Shown here: positions 13,801 through 28,800 of the stretch, piece by piece
Numbering within the stretch: the first letter of the stretch is position 1
Layout: each line of letters begins with the position of its first letter
From: Bubalus kerabau
Taxonomy: Eukaryota > Chordata > Mammalia > Artiodactyla > Bovidae
Direction of reading: 5' to 3'
Assembly: GCF_029407905.1 (NCBI RefSeq)
Contig: NC_073624.1
Span: forward strand, 112,406,001-112,470,000
DNA: 64,000 nucleotides
Translations under genes and position numbers: made by a program
Notes under the pieces: generated by a model
The model's database searches: none
Seen by the model: the letters and a program-made list of their open reading frames with translations, nothing else
Told to the model about the DNA's origin: nothing

Positions 13801-16800
13801 GAATATGTGGCAGATTCTGTTATAGTCTACACCTGAGAGTTGACTAAAGCCTCATTGTCTTGGGTTTTATACTGAGTTATCGCATGGCATTCATCTCTTT
13901 CCTCTGTAGGAATTTATTCATAGGACAATGTTTCATTTTTCTTGAAAGCTGGAGATACAGGTCATTAACATACATGGGAGAAAAGATAGTTATTCTTCCT
14001 GTTCTGTAAGTCAATAAACAGTGAATGATTTTGAATTCCCCTGGGGATAAACTATTCTTAGTGGAAGAACATCATGGCAAGAACAAGAATTTATTGGCTT
14101 TTACTCTCAACATATCTGACACAACAGCTCTGATTTATGGTTGCTTTCAACTTACTGCATCATGGCATGGAGTGAAAACTCTTCTATTTAATAACTCAAA
14201 GCAGTGACTGCAGTCTTGCTCAGTACAATTTCTAGCAGGCCTTCTTGTTGTTACTTTAAGTGATTTCTCAATTTCCCAGCTCTCAATAAACAATTCTATG
14301 TCTTCCATATTTGTAATGATTGTGCCGTTTTGCATCCTTAGATCATCATCTGGATCTTCATTGCAAATTCCTAAAAAGATGTGTGACATTTAGAAGAAAA
14401 TGCTTTTCACTTTAACCTAGTATAGCCAGCAGAAATAAACAACTCAATAACTGCTTTAAAATGAATAAATAATTTACTGAATCCAGTACCAAATTTATGT
14501 CCTTTGACTCTAATGTTGATGGATTTTTTAAAAAAATTGCACATGGATTAAATAGTGTAGACCTTTCTTAATCAGGTAAGAAAGAAACCATGATCCTAGA
14601 AGTCAAGATTTGTGAAAAGATCATAGGAGAAGAAAGAGAAGATCGATTCTGTCTCAGTGCTCTTTCGCTATTACCACTATCTCCTAAGCAGTTCTTAAAT
14701 CTGACAAGGTATTCCCCAGCCTAGTGGGCATAACTTATTTTTTATCTAGTCAAGTGCAAAGCCAAGGGAAGTAGAAAGAAATGAACCTAGATCCTGATCA
14801 TACCTTACCTGAATTCCACTCTACTCTAAGATATAATTTTTTCTTAATTCCTAAGACTCCTAGCTATAAAAAATATGAGTTAAACATTTTTTTCAAGTAT
14901 CAAATCTTAATCCTCAAGCAGTTATATCAAGATCAATAAGGGTTTCAGTTGCCATAGTTGTGCCATACCTGTAAATATACAGGAAACTGAATACGGTGAA
15001 AAAAAATAACCAAAGCAAACAAACAAAAATAAAAATACCTCAAGTTAAGCCAACTATACTGTAAAACAGCTATTTTAAAAGTCTAAACTCTCCTGGGGAA
15101 AGGTAATTGCTAGTAAAAATATGTTTTCATTGCACCTCCAGCCACCACTCCTGCAGACTTCACAGTTCTTTGTAGAACAAGTTGTCAATATAGACCTCCC
15201 ATTCTGGTGCCCAGGCTCAATTTGGGTCATGACAACTCTATCAGCCAGCACCCTGCTTTTCTTTAAAGAAACCACCACTCTCCCACTGTAGAAGTTTAGA
15301 GGGTGATCTTTGTTAGCAAAAAGGTGACCCTAGCCCCTTCTCTGTAATGATTAGTTAAGAATCCAGTTAGCATACTGTCTTCATAAAAGCACAAGGTGAC
15401 CATAAAAGAAGAAAACAAGCATGAAAATCAAACAGAAGTCATAGCATACAGAAGTGATAAATCAGAAAACATGCATTCCCAATGTCTCTGAGTTATTATT
15501 CAGTGATACCTATTGAATTTTTATGCACACACAATTCAGTGCATACTCAATAACTATTTCCACAATGATGACTTAAGTCACCAGAGAAGGTTGTGCTATG
15601 TTTAGCATGCTCTAAGCAGGCAAGGAAATTATCAACCACTTTAGCCAAACTTTCCACTAAAGGCTTTACATTTTTGAAGAAGAAATTTGGGTATTTCAGG
15701 CAGTTTGTTGAGAGCAAGGACCTGGTCTATTTCTTTTGAGTCGTCAGCATGAAGCATAAGGTCAGATGCTCAGAAACTCATCCATAAACTTTTACTCAAT
15801 TAATATTTAGTGAGCTTAAAATAGGTATATTTGTGCTAAGCTAATATTTATTGACTGTATTAAACAATGTCTTCAGAGTTTTACATTAACTTTCACATTC
15901 AATTCTAACAACAATCTCGAAGGTGGATTTTACTCTTCCCATCTGAAAGATAAGGAAACTGAGGTTCACTTAAACATCTGTAAAGGGGATATTGCCTAGC
16001 AGACACCAGTCAGAATTTTTTTTTTATGTACCTAGAGATATTTCTAATTTGTTTCCTTTGGCTTGTAACTATGTATCTATATAACATATTGTGATATGAA
16101 ACCTAGGCATAAAGGCACATCTAGGCTTTACACTTCATAACAAAACTGGGACTAATCTTCAGAACATTGTGCTCCCTGAATATACCTTTCAAGATGACTT
16201 AACTAAGCTTTCTTTGATGTCAAACTTTAAAAAGTAAGTAAGAAACAAAGTTTTTCATCATTCTATGCCTCATTTTTATCACTTATAAATTAACACTGGT
16301 GCCTACTTATTAGGGTTACTGCTAGAATCGAATGAGATAAAGTTTGTAAAATAATGCCTGAGATTTCATTAATGCTTAATAAAGATGAGATAGTAGGAAT
16401 GCAAACAGTATTGTAGCAACAGTGGTAAGCATGTATCTCTAAAAAACACCCAAGTTGAACTGTATTATCTTGCTTCTTCCTTTCCATTTATAGAAAGACA
16501 TTGTTTCCTTCAGTATTCACTTGAGGAGGCACTGAAAGTTAGTAACATCTCTTCAGTCCAAACAAAGCAGGGAATGAGGGGCCAAAGCTGTGTAATGTGA
16601 ACAGGAAAAAAAAAAAAGAAGAAACAGATATTTGAAAAGCAGTGCTCACCACAAAGTCCTTCTGTGTAGGATGACAAATTAAATTGAGAGCCAAAATGAA
16701 TGTCTACGATCCCCGTAAGATGAGTCCACTTTATGATTAGTCCGGCTGGAGTAGTAATCACATACATTGAACCAGAATCCTCTATGGACAGATCTTGATT

Positions 16801-19800
16801 TGAAAAGGGCAAAGGCACAACAGCAGAATCCACCTCTACCTAAAATTACATGATGCATGTGCACCTGTTAGAGCGATGTTTACGTTTCAATATACACCCT
16901 TCTGCTGTCACAGTTTCTCAGAACTCCTAAATTCTTTTATTGTTCTTTCGTGTCTTGTTATAGTCAATATCTGGGGGCGTCCCAGGTGGCTCAGTGGTAA
17001 AGAATCCGCTTGCCAATGCAGGGGATGTGGCGGGAGCCTCGAGGTCAATCCCTGGGTCGACAAGATGCCCTGCAGAAGGAAATGGTAACCCACTCCAGTA
17101 TTCCTGCCTGGAAAACCCCAAGAACAGAGGATCTCAGCGGGCTACAGTCCATGTGGCCACAGAAGGGCCAGACACTACTCAGTGACTAAACAGCAACATT
17201 GCCCTTTGTTTTCTACAAAACCAAGCCTTCCTCTAAGTTATATACTATTTTAATTTGCTTCCCTCAATATATGTTGATTACACTATTACTTCCTAATATG
17301 AATTTAAGATAAAGCTTTTTTTCAGGAGGTTTTCTTTAATCTGGGTTCTCTCTTTGATCTAAATCAGTGTTTCTTTACTTATAATGTTCATAATAACCAC
17401 CTGTGAGGCTTGGTAAAGATTAGGATGTGCAGAAATTCTACTTTCCAGGTTTCAGCTGGATTCTAGATTTTATATTTTTAACATGCTTTCTTTGTAATAC
17501 TACTATAAGCAATCTAAGGATTTTACTTTGAAAACAGTGCTTTAACTAACAGTGATGACAATGAACCACGAGCTATATAACTATCCGTAAAATTCTCAAA
17601 TTTATACCTAACTAACCATCCGATTTCTAATCTTTAAATTTTCCTCATACTGCCACCCTCAAGCTGAAACATCCTTTGCCTGCTGAATTTCTACTCATTC
17701 TTTAAGATTTATCTCAGGTGTCACCTTCTCCAAAAATATCTATTTGACCCTCCTATACACAGCATTTAAATGAGCCTTATCTCTGTTTCCATGATATCTT
17801 GGTCATGACTCTTATCATTTTGGCTCCTGCTGCCTTTAGTTGGCAAAAAAATTACATGTATGCACCCCACACACAACTGCAAGTTACTTGAGATCAGGAA
17901 CTGTTTCATTTTATCATATAAACTCACTAAATGAATTTTTAAGTTAGTAAGTTTTCAACTGAATACATGACCAATCAGCAGTTCAGCTGAAGCTGAAAAT
18001 AAGCCCTTCCACCCAAATGTTCACAACCATAGTGCTGACCAGGTTCAAGCTTATTTCCTACCCACTATTATATACCAACCTTATGAAAGTCAAAGATATA
18101 TATAGATATTCTAGCATACAAAAGAGCCATGCATTCAACTGTAAGTTTCAGTTCAGTTCAGTTGCTCAGTCATGTCTGACTCTTTGTGACCCCCTGGACT
18201 GCAGCACAGCAGGCCTCCCTGTCCATCACCAACTCCCAGAGCTTGTTCAAACTCATGGCCATCGAGTGAGTGATGCCATCCAAGCATCTCATCCTCTCTC
18301 TTCCCATTCTCCTCCTGCCTTCAATCTTTCCAAGCATCAGCGTCTTTTCCAATGAGTCAGTTCTTCACATCAGAAGGCCAAAGTATTGGATTTTCAGCTT
18401 CAGCGTCAGTCCTTCCAATGAAATTTCAGGACTGATTTCCTTTAGGATTGACTGGTTGGATCTCCTTGCAATCCAAGGGACTCTCAAGAGTTCTCCAACA
18501 CTATCATTCAAAAGCATCAATTCTTTGATGTTCAGCTTTCTTTATAGTCCAACTCTCACATCCATACATGACTATTGGAAAAACCACAGCTTTGACTAGA
18601 TGGACTTTTGATGGCAAAGTAACGTCTCTGTTTTTTAAAATGCCATCTAGGTTGGTCATAGCTTTTCTTCCAAGGAGCAAGCATCTTTTAATTTCATGGG
18701 TGCAGTCACCATCTGCAGTGAGTTTGGAGCCCCAAAAAATAAAGTCTCTCATTGTTTCCATTGTCTCCCCGTCTATTTTCCATAAAGTGATGGGACCAGA
18801 TTCCATGATCTTAGTTTTCTGAATGTTGAGCTTTAAGCCAACTTTTTCACTCTCCTCTTTCACTTTTATCAAGAGGCTCTTTAGTTCTTCTTCACTTTCT
18901 GCCATAAGGGTGGTGTCATCTGCATATCTGAGATTATTGATATTTCTCCCAGCAATCTTGATTCCAGCTTGTGCTTCTTGCAGCCCAGCATTTCTCATGA
19001 TGTACTCTGCATGTAAGTTAAATAAGCAGGGTGACAATATACAGCTTTGATGTACTCCCTTCCCAGTTTGGAACAAGTCTGTTTTCCATGTCCAGTTCTA
19101 ACTCTTGCTTATTGACCTGCACAAAGATTTCTCAGGAGGCAGGTAAGGTGGTCTGGTATTACCATCTCTAAGAATTTTCCACAATTTGTAGTGATCCACA
19201 CAGTTGAAGGCTTTGGCATAGTCAATAAAGCAGAAGTTGTTGCTTTTCTGGAATTCTCTTACTTTTTCAATGATCCAACAGATGTTGGCAATTTGATCTC
19301 TAGTTCCTCTGCCTTTTCTAAATCCAGCTTGAACATCTCGAAGTTCATGGTTCACATACTGTTGAAGCCTGGTTTGGAGAATTTTGAGCATTACTTTGCT
19401 AGTGTGTGAGATGAGTGCAATTGTGTGGTAGTTTGAACATTCTTTGGCATTGCCTTTCTTTGGGATTGGAATGAAAACTGCCTTTTTCCAGTCCTGTGGC
19501 CACTGCTGAGTTTTACAAATTTGCTGGCATATTGAGTGCAGCCCTTTCACAGCATCATCTTTTAGGATTTGAAATAGCTCAACTGGAATTTGATCACCTC
19601 CATTAGTTTTTTTCATAGTGATGCTTCCTAAGGCCTACTTGACTTTACATTCCAGGATGTCTGGCTCTAAGTGAGTGATCACACAATCACGGTTATATGG
19701 GTCATGAAAATTTTTTGCATGGTTCTGTGTATTCTTGCCACCTCTTCTTAATATCTCCTGCTTCTGTTAGGTCCATATTGTTTCCTTCCTTTATTGTGCC

Positions 19801-22800
19801 CATCTTTGCATGAAATGTCCTCTTGGTATCTCTAATTTTCTTGACGAGATCTCTAGTCTTTCCCATTCTTGTTTTCCTCTATTTTTTTTTGCTTTGGTCA
19901 CTGAGGAAGGTTTTCTTATCTCTCCTTGCTATTCTTTGGAACTCTGCATTCAAATATGTATATCTTTCATTTTCTCCTTTGCCTTTTGCTTCTTTTCTTT
20001 TCTCAGCTCTTTTTAAGGCCCCCTCAGACAACCATTTTGCCTTTTTGCATTTCTTTTTCTTGGGGATGATCTTGATCACTGCCCACTGTACAATGTCAGG
20101 AACCTCCATCCACAGTTCTTCAGGCACTCTGTCAGGTCTAATCCCTTGAATCTATTTGTCACTTGCACTGTATAACCATAAGGGATTTGATTTAGGTCAT
20201 ACCTGAATGGTGTCATTGTTTTCCCTACTTTCTTCAATTTTCGCCTGAATTTTGCAATAAGGAGTTCATGATCTGAGCCACAGTCAGCTCCCCGTCTTGT
20301 TTTTGCTGACTGTATACAGTTTCTCCATCTTTGGCTACAAAGAACACAGTCAATCTGATTTCAGTATTGACCATCTGGTGATGTCCATGGGATGTCTAAC
20401 ACATGTCTCTTGTGTTGTTGCAAGAAGGTTTTTGCTATGTCCAGTGCTTTGTTTGACAAAACTCTGTTGGCCTTTGCCCTGCTTCATTTTGTACTCCAAG
20501 ACCAAACTTGCTTGTTACTCCAGATACCTCTTGACTTCCTATTTTTGCATTCCAGTCCTCTATAATGAAAAGGACATCTTTTTTTGGGTATTAGATCTAG
20601 AAGATCTTGTAAGTCTTCATAGAACTTTTCAACTTCAGCTTTTTTAGCATTACTGGTTGGGGCATAGACTTGGATTACTATGATATTGAATGGTTTGCCT
20701 TGGAAACAAACCAAGATCATTCTGTCATTTTTGAGATTGCACGCATGTTCTGCATTTCAGACTCTTTATTGACTATGAGGGCTACTCCATTTCTTCTAAG
20801 GGATTCTTGCCCTCAGTAGTAGATATAATGGTCATCTGAGTTAAATTTGCACATTCCAGTCCATTTTAGTTCACTGATTCCTAAAATGTCAATGTTCACT
20901 GTTGCCATCTCCTGTTTGACCACTTCCAATTTACCTTGGTTCATGGACCTAACATCCCAGGTTCCTACGCAAGATTGTTCTTTACAGCATCGGACTTTAC
21001 TTTCATCACCAGTCATGTCCACAACTGGGGGTTGTTTTTTGCTTTGGCTCCGTCTCTTCATTCTTTCTGGAGTATTTCTCTACTCTTATCCAGTAGCATA
21101 ATTCTCTACTCTTCCCCTACTGACCTGGGGAGTTCATTTTTTAGTGTCCTATCTTTTTGCCTTTTCATGGGGTTCTCAAGGCAATAATACTGAAGTGGTT
21201 TGCCATTCCCTTCTCCAGTGGGCCACGATTTGTCAGAACTCTCCACTATGACCCGTCTGTCTTGGGTGGCCCTACATGGCATGGCTCATAGTTTCATTGA
21301 GTTAGACAAGGCTGTGGTCCATGTGATCAGATTGATTAGTTTTCTGTGATTGTGGTTTTCATTCTGTCTGCCCTCTGATGGAGAAGGATAAGAGGCTTAT
21401 GGAAGCTTCCTGATGGGAGAGACTGACTGAAAATTGGGTCTTGTTCTGATGGGTGGGGCCATGCTCAGTAAATCTTTAATCCAATTTTCTGTTGATGGGC
21501 AGGGAGGGCTGTGTTCCCTCCCTGTTGTTTGACCTGAGACCAAACTATGGTGGAGGTAATGAAGATAATGGCAACCTCCTTCAAAAGCTCCCATGCACAC
21601 ACTGTCGACCTCAGTGTCTCCCACCCTGCAGCAGGCCACCACCAACCCATGCCTCTGCCGGAGACTCCTGGACACTCATAGGCAAGTCTGGGTCAGTCTC
21701 CTATGGGGTCACTGCTCCTAAACTTTCTGATATTTTACTGAATATAGACTTGTTTTAACACTGTTTCCAGTTCAGAATCTATGGCCTGTGCTAACAGAAT
21801 TATTTCTGAAAAACACATAACATCTCAGCCATTTTGAGCTAAATCTTTACATATTGCTTTCTTCTATTTTTGAGAGCACCATGTGTTATCTGAGGGCTTC
21901 CCAGGTGGCGCTAGTGGTAAAGAATCTGCCTACCAATGCAGGAGATTGGGTTTGATCTGTGGGTTGGGAAGATCCCTGGAGGAGGAAATGGTACCGTATT
22001 CCAATATTCTTGCCTGGAGAACCCCATGGGCAGAGTAGCCTGGTGGGCTACAGCCCATGGGGTTGCAAAGAGTCAGATATGACTGAGCACGCACTGCACT
22101 ATGTGTCTGAGTGAGTTATCCAGCTCTCAGCACTCCTACTGGGGAAGCATAATTCCTTGGGATAAAGGTTTTCCCTGTAAAATCAAAAGGCTCCTTTCCA
22201 GCTTTTTAATGATGCATTGTTCTTCTCCCATTTATTTCAATAAATTTAAATATTCCTTCATTTTTTTTTTATTATTTTAGCTATCACTCAACAGTATCAA
22301 TATTTCAAAACTACTCTTTCTATTTGTTCTCTCCATGGTCTTCATTCTGGTATTCTTGATATAAGATATCATTCTGGTATGCTAAGATATAAGAAGCCTG
22401 CTACTCTTTGCAACCTTATGATCCCCTCTTTCACCTCATTTCCACTTTGTCTAATTTGAAACACTAACATTAACTCTAACACTAGGAAGCTCAGCAACTC
22501 ACATTCTCGAGAGAGCTTTAGAATGTTTAACATGGCGGTTTCAGTTAACCTCACAAAAGGAGAAACATTTGCAACAGTTGGGAGGTTATGGTAGGAGATA
22601 TATAAGATTATGAAACACATTTTTATACTGTCTGTAAAAAGAATGATTAGACATCGTAGCAATGGAAATCCACTGATATGCTTAATTCCCCTCTTTTGGG
22701 AAATAACTGTACTTACATAATTTCTCAGTTTCATCTAAGGTGAAGACATGTTTTAACTTTGTGTTCCTACCTTTCTTGCTACCCGATTGACAAGTACTTT

Positions 22801-25800
22801 ATGTAGAGATGTGGTCAAATTTAACTTCTTAAAACAAAGTCCAGAGACTCTTCCAGAGGAAGCCTTTATTGAAAAAAAATTGAAACTTTATGGAGTTAAA
22901 CATAATTTTAGCAATAAATAGAAGTAATTTACTAAACATTATCCAAATACTCACTAGCTTTTTAAATGAATTTCCATTCTGGAAAAAAAAAAAAAAAGGT
23001 ATAAAGATAAAACACTTAAAAAAAATACACTACTTGACTTTTAAAAACATTATTTGGATTAATATTATATGCTTCTAAATATATTCACTTCAAATATATT
23101 CATGTTTTAAGTACCAGAAGATAAATCTCAATGAATTCTTGAGTCCCTTCTTATTGTGGGAATACCTAATGTTGCAACATACTTCAGCTGCTAGATTTAT
23201 GAACAAATGACACAAGAATAAATTATGACTTACCTGATTCATGGAACATTTTTCAATATGAGCAACTATAACTTCCCCAGGAATTCTTACTAAGATATAA
23301 GAAGCCATACTATATAATGCTGCATTATTTCCATCAAAAGTAATAATGCTGAGTTCTGACAACATGGAACACCGACCTAAAAAGTGATAGAGAGTAGATT
23401 TAGTCTATTAACTAATTATTTGTATTACAGTAATAACTTCTCCTTTAAAAACATCTTTCAAATTGGTTTTATTATGTTTGACAAAAAGCAACTTTAAAAG
23501 TTATTGGAAGCCAAAATCATAAGTCAAATGAACTTTGACTTGATGAAGTGATAGCTTCAAAAAAATAACCATCTCCCCCTGATTTAAAACTGATAAAACT
23601 CACATGGACATTCCCACTCAGGGCAGCAGATATCACTATTTACTTGAACAGGTCTTCCCCGGAAACCACAGTCAGGCATTTCCAAGTCCTTTGGGCAATT
23701 AAGAGACCAGTTGTACAACTTCCATTCCATGTTAAGACATATATATTGGCTACAATTATAAACAGGATCAAATTGTTGAGGCTGTTAATAAAAAAGAAAA
23801 TTAATGCATTTTTTTCCATTTTCAATTAATGTTTTAAATTTCCCATTCACATTGCCTATAGTATACACTTACTAAATACAAAATCTTTTGAAAGATGAAC
23901 AATGAAAATTTCACAGTGGCTTTTGTTGAGGTATCTTCTCTAAAATACTCAGCAGTATGATTCATTTAATTTTACCTTAATATTGATTTGATATCAGAAC
24001 TGCCCACATACTCAACTTCTGAGAAAACTGAAGTCTTGTCCTAAATTGTCTAGATTAGTGTTTTGCAAGCAGACTTAAAACAGTGGCAGTTGACCTTTCA
24101 TATTATGTTGTATAAAGCTAGTATGATTAAGACTTCTGTTAATGTCAGTTTAAAAAATAACAACTTAATATTATCCAAATATTTCATTAAAAATCAAATG
24201 TAATATCAGTTGGGCAGTATCTGGATAGAATCATTAAAATTTATTTTTTTACATATAGCTTACATACTTCTAGATAAAGTTGAAGATTTTTCAAAGCTTA
24301 TAAATTATATTCTATATAAATCATACTAATAACTGTAGCATCCACTTATTATGCTCCAGACATCGTTCTAAGTAGTCCATTTTATTTCCACAAAAACACC
24401 CTCTGAGGTAGGTATTAAAATTTTTCCCTATTTCGTAGACAGAAAATCAGGTTTAAGGTCAAACTAAATCCTGAAGAAAGGCAGTGCCAAAGAATGCTCA
24501 AACTACCGCACAATTGCACCCATCTCACACGCTAGTAAAGTAATGCTCAAAATTCTCCAAGCCAGGCTTCAGCAATATGTGAACCATGAACTTCCAGATG
24601 CTCAAGCTGGTTTTAGAAAAGGCAGAGGAGCCAGAGATCAAATTGCCAACATCTGCTGGATCATGGAAAAAGCAAGAGAGTTCCAGAAAAACATCTACTT
24701 CTGCTTTATTGACTATGCCAAAGCCTTTGACTGTGTGGATCACAATAAACTGTGGAAAATTCTTCAAGAGATAGGAATACCAGACCACCTGACCTGCCTC
24801 TTGAGAAACCTGTATGCAGGTCAGGAAGCAACAGTTAGAACTGGACATGGAACAACAGACTGGTTCCAAATAGGAAAAGGAGTGGGTCAAGGCTGTATAT
24901 TGTCACCCTGCTTATTTAACTTATATGCAGAGTACATCATGAGAAACGCTGGGCTGGAGGAAGCACAGGCTGGAATCAAGATTTCCGGGAGAAATATCAA
25001 TCACCTCAGATCTGCAGATGACATATGCAGATCATATAATTCATCTGCTCAAAAATCTCCCTTTGCTCTTTCGAAGTCACTTAGAATGAAAGCCACAGTC
25101 TTTACAATCATCCACAAGGCCTTACATAATCTATTTCCTATTATTTCACTCCGCACTCGCTGCATGACCTCCTTGCTATTCTTTCATTTTTTTAGGTTGT
25201 TAGGTACATTCTTAGCTCAGGGCCTTTGCACTTGCTGATCCCTCTGCTTGGATTGCTTTGCATGGTTCTTTGCATGGTTCACTCTCTCAACTTCTTCAGA
25301 TTTTTTCTTTAAAGTAAGTTACTCTATTAATGAGGATCAGTGAAAATCATTTCATTGAAAATAGTTTTATTTTTCTCCTGAGCACCAATCTCTACAATGT
25401 TTTATATAACTTGGCAAATTAATTTTGCTTATTGTCTACTTTAGAATCCAATACAATGTAAACTCTGTAAAAGCAGTAATTTACTTGAACAGCTCCTAGC
25501 CAGCAATAGTGCTGATAAATGTTAGTTGGATAAATAACTGGTTTATCAGAACAAGTGGCATATTGGGAGTAAGAAGATAATTTCTAAAGTCTCAGCCAAG
25601 ACAATTACTAGCTCTGGGATTCAGTGAGCTTATCTTGTACTCATATATCTTCGTCATTTTCCTCAGTGCCCCAGTGGCTCAGCAGGTGAAGAATTTGCCT
25701 GCAATGCAGGAGACGCAGGAGATGCGAGTTTGAGCTCTGGGTCAGGATGGATGATCCCTTGGAGGAGAAAATGGCAACCCACTCCAGTATTCTTGCCTGG

Positions 25801-28800
25801 ATAATCCCATGGACAGAGGAGCCTGGTGTGCTACAGTTCAAAGGGTTGCACAGAGTCGGACATGACTGAACATGTGCACAGATCAACAGATGGTATATAG
25901 TAGCTGCTTGATAAATATTTTTGAATGCCCAGTTTATAGAGAAACCCGAAATATACCCTATTATTATAAAGAATTATCATCATTAAAGAATTATTAAGGA
26001 ATCACATTTAATTATTATTGTAAATTAACAAATTATCTAATTAACACGTAATTATTATTATACCTAATTATCACAAAATTATTTTTATTAAGGACTCATC
26101 TTTAAGAAGTCATTTGCATTTCATTTTGTTTTTCTTAGTGTAACCAGAATCTAATTATTAAGAAATATTTGACAGTTAGAAAAGGCAGAGGAACCAGAGA
26201 TCAAATTGCCAACATCTGCTGGATCATGGAAAAAGCAAGAGAGTTAAAGAAAAACATCTATTTCTACTTTATTGACTATGCCAAAGCATTTGACTGTGTG
26301 GATCACAATAAACTATGGAAAATTCTTCAAGAGATGGGAATACCAGACCACCTGACCTGCCTCTTGAGAAGCCTGTATGCAGGTCAGGAAGCAACAGTTA
26401 GAACTGGACATGGAACAACAGACTGGTTCCAAATAGGAAAAGGAGTACCTCAAGGCTGTATATTGTCACCCTGCTTATTTAACTTATATGCAGAGTACAT
26501 CATGAGAAACGCTGGGCTGGAGGAAGCACAGGCTGGAATCAAGATTTCCGGGAGAAATATCAATAACTTCAGATATGCAGATGACACCACCCTTATGGCA
26601 GAAAGTGAAGAGGAACTAAAAAGCCTCTTGATAAAAATGAAAGAGAAGAGTGAAAAAGTTGGCTTAAAGCTCAACATTCAGAAAACGAAGATCATGGCAT
26701 CTGGTCCCATCACTTCATGGGAAATAGATGGAGAAACAGTGGAAACAGTGTCAGACTTTATTTTTTGGGGCTCCAAAATCACTGCAGATGGTGACTTCAG
26801 CCATGAAATTAAAAGATGCTTACTCCTTGGAAGGAAGGTTATGACCAACCTAGATAGCATATTCAAAAGCAGAGACATTACTTTGCCAACAAAGGTCCGT
26901 CTAGTCAAGGCTATGGTTTTTCCTGTGGTCATGTATGGATGTGAGAGTTGGACTGTTAAGAAGGCTGGGCGCCGAAGAATTGATGCTTTTGAACTGTGGT
27001 GTTGGAGAAGACTCTTGAGAGTCCTTTGGAGTGTAAGGAGATCCAACCAGTCCATTCTGAAGGAGATCAGCCCTGGGATTTCTTTGGAAGGAATGATACT
27101 AAAGCTGAAACTCCAGTCCTTTGGGCACCTCATGCGAAGAGTTGACTCATTGGAAAAGACTCTGATGCTGGGAGGGATTGGGGGGAGGAGGAGAAGGGGA
27201 CGACAGAGGATGAGATGGCTGAATGGCATCACTGACTCGATGGACATGAGTCTGAGTGAACTCCAGGTGTTGGTGATGGACAGGGAGGCCTGGCGTGCTG
27301 CGATTCATGGGGTTGCAAAGAGTCGGACACGACTGAGCAACTGAACTGAACTGAAGGCATCCTAAAGGAGATCAGTCCTGAGTGTTCATTGGAGGGACTG
27401 ATGCTGAAACTGAATCTCCAATACTTTGGCCACCTCATGTGAAGAGTTGACTTACTGGAAAAGACCCTGATGCTGGGATGGATTGTGGGCATGAGGAGAA
27501 GGGGATGGCAGAGGATGAGATGGCTGGATGGCAGAGGATGAGATGGCTGGATTGTTGGGGGCCGGCGTGAGGCACTCCGCCCATGGCAAAGGTCATGAGG
27601 AAGGAGGCTCGACATATGCAAAGGCAGGATCGAGCCTCAGGAGTCCCCCTGGAAATCCTCGAGCATCTACCCCCATAACCAGAGCCTGCCTACTTTACTA
27701 CTTTGTGCTCTCACCTACACCTCTGACTTTACGGGGGGCTGTCCCCCACCACCTCTTTCGGAGAAGGAGTTAACCTAGAGCTCCAGTTAATAAAAACTCC
27801 TGGGCGTGACAAGAGTGTTTTAACCTACAAACTCCTCTGAAGGTTCTCTAGCCTGCCTGACAGGCTTGTCCGGCCACATGTGATTGCTCACAGCCTCCCA
27901 ACCGTGAGAGGCAAGAGACGCTTTAAACCTTCTAAAAGCAGGTTCCTTAGAAAAGTTAGAAAACCATTAGTATAAGTATAGTGGGCTGATTAGAAATTGT
28001 ATTGGTGAAGAGTTTTTCATTTGTTGAGCCAATGTTTGTTGCTAAGTCTCCATATCCCCTGCCCTTACACACATTAATGAATATATAGAAGAAATAAGTA
28101 TTAACCTTTGATATTAATCACGTTAGACCTTAGGCTAAGTAAATTCTTTCCTTAACTAAAACCCACTACACCCTCACCCTATAGGAATGTAACTTTATTT
28201 GGGTGGCGTCTGTTTTAAGAATAATCACCCCTGGAGAAATAAGTGTTGACTGACCTCTGTCACAAGGAGAGGGTCATAAATTGTCAGCAGGCCCCCCTAG
28301 CCAGAAGATGATGTAACACCCCTAAGACCTCTGTATACATCTGTATGAAGCACCTGACTTTGATAAAAGTCAGGACTGCTGACCCCGCGTGACTTTTGCA
28401 TAACATCTCAGTGTATAAAAGTAGACCATGGAAAATAAAGAATCGGGATCAGTTTCTCGAAATACTGGTCTCCCCATGTCGCTCTCTCTCTCACTCTGGC
28501 TGAGTCTCCATCTGGAGCGCGGAACCCGCCATGCTTACTAATTATGCCTGGGCTTCTAAGATCCGACCTGGGAGGCCTCAGTGTCTCCTCTCCTTCGGGA
28601 GAACGGAAGGACGCCTGCGGCCTACGTAAGTGGTGCAAGCTTCTTGTCTTGAAGTTTTATTGGTCTTCCGCGTAAACCAAGCTATTCAGCCTCTTTTCTC
28701 TAATGAATTTTCCTACTGAGCTATCCTCATTCTATTACCCTTTACATCTCTAATTAATATCTAATTGAAGCTATTGTATCCTGATCCTCGCCGACACCGT

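Larger units (their letters stand above)
14371..16649. other. Intron 15, non-repeat sequence
   Basis: Apart from two MIR fragments I see nothing coding. Short frames (15075-15278, 16290-16487) lack family resemblance and flanking splice logic. Confidence 0.5.

Noticed and set aside
16972..17045. tRNA-like sequence at the head of Bov-tA SINEs
   Set aside because: The A/B box remnants are SINE promoters, not functional tRNA genes.
22369..22734. Minus-strand open frame with a TTTTTACAG acceptor-like start, between D4 exons
   Set aside because: Its frame does not connect exons 13 and 15 in phase and shows no VWD resemblance. The exon at 22771-22863 does both.
27528..27773. Open frame across the BovB/LTR boundary as a chimeric gene
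   Set aside because: It starts in BovB tail and runs into the U3 of a solo LTR. There is no conserved protein and the frame ends within the LTR.
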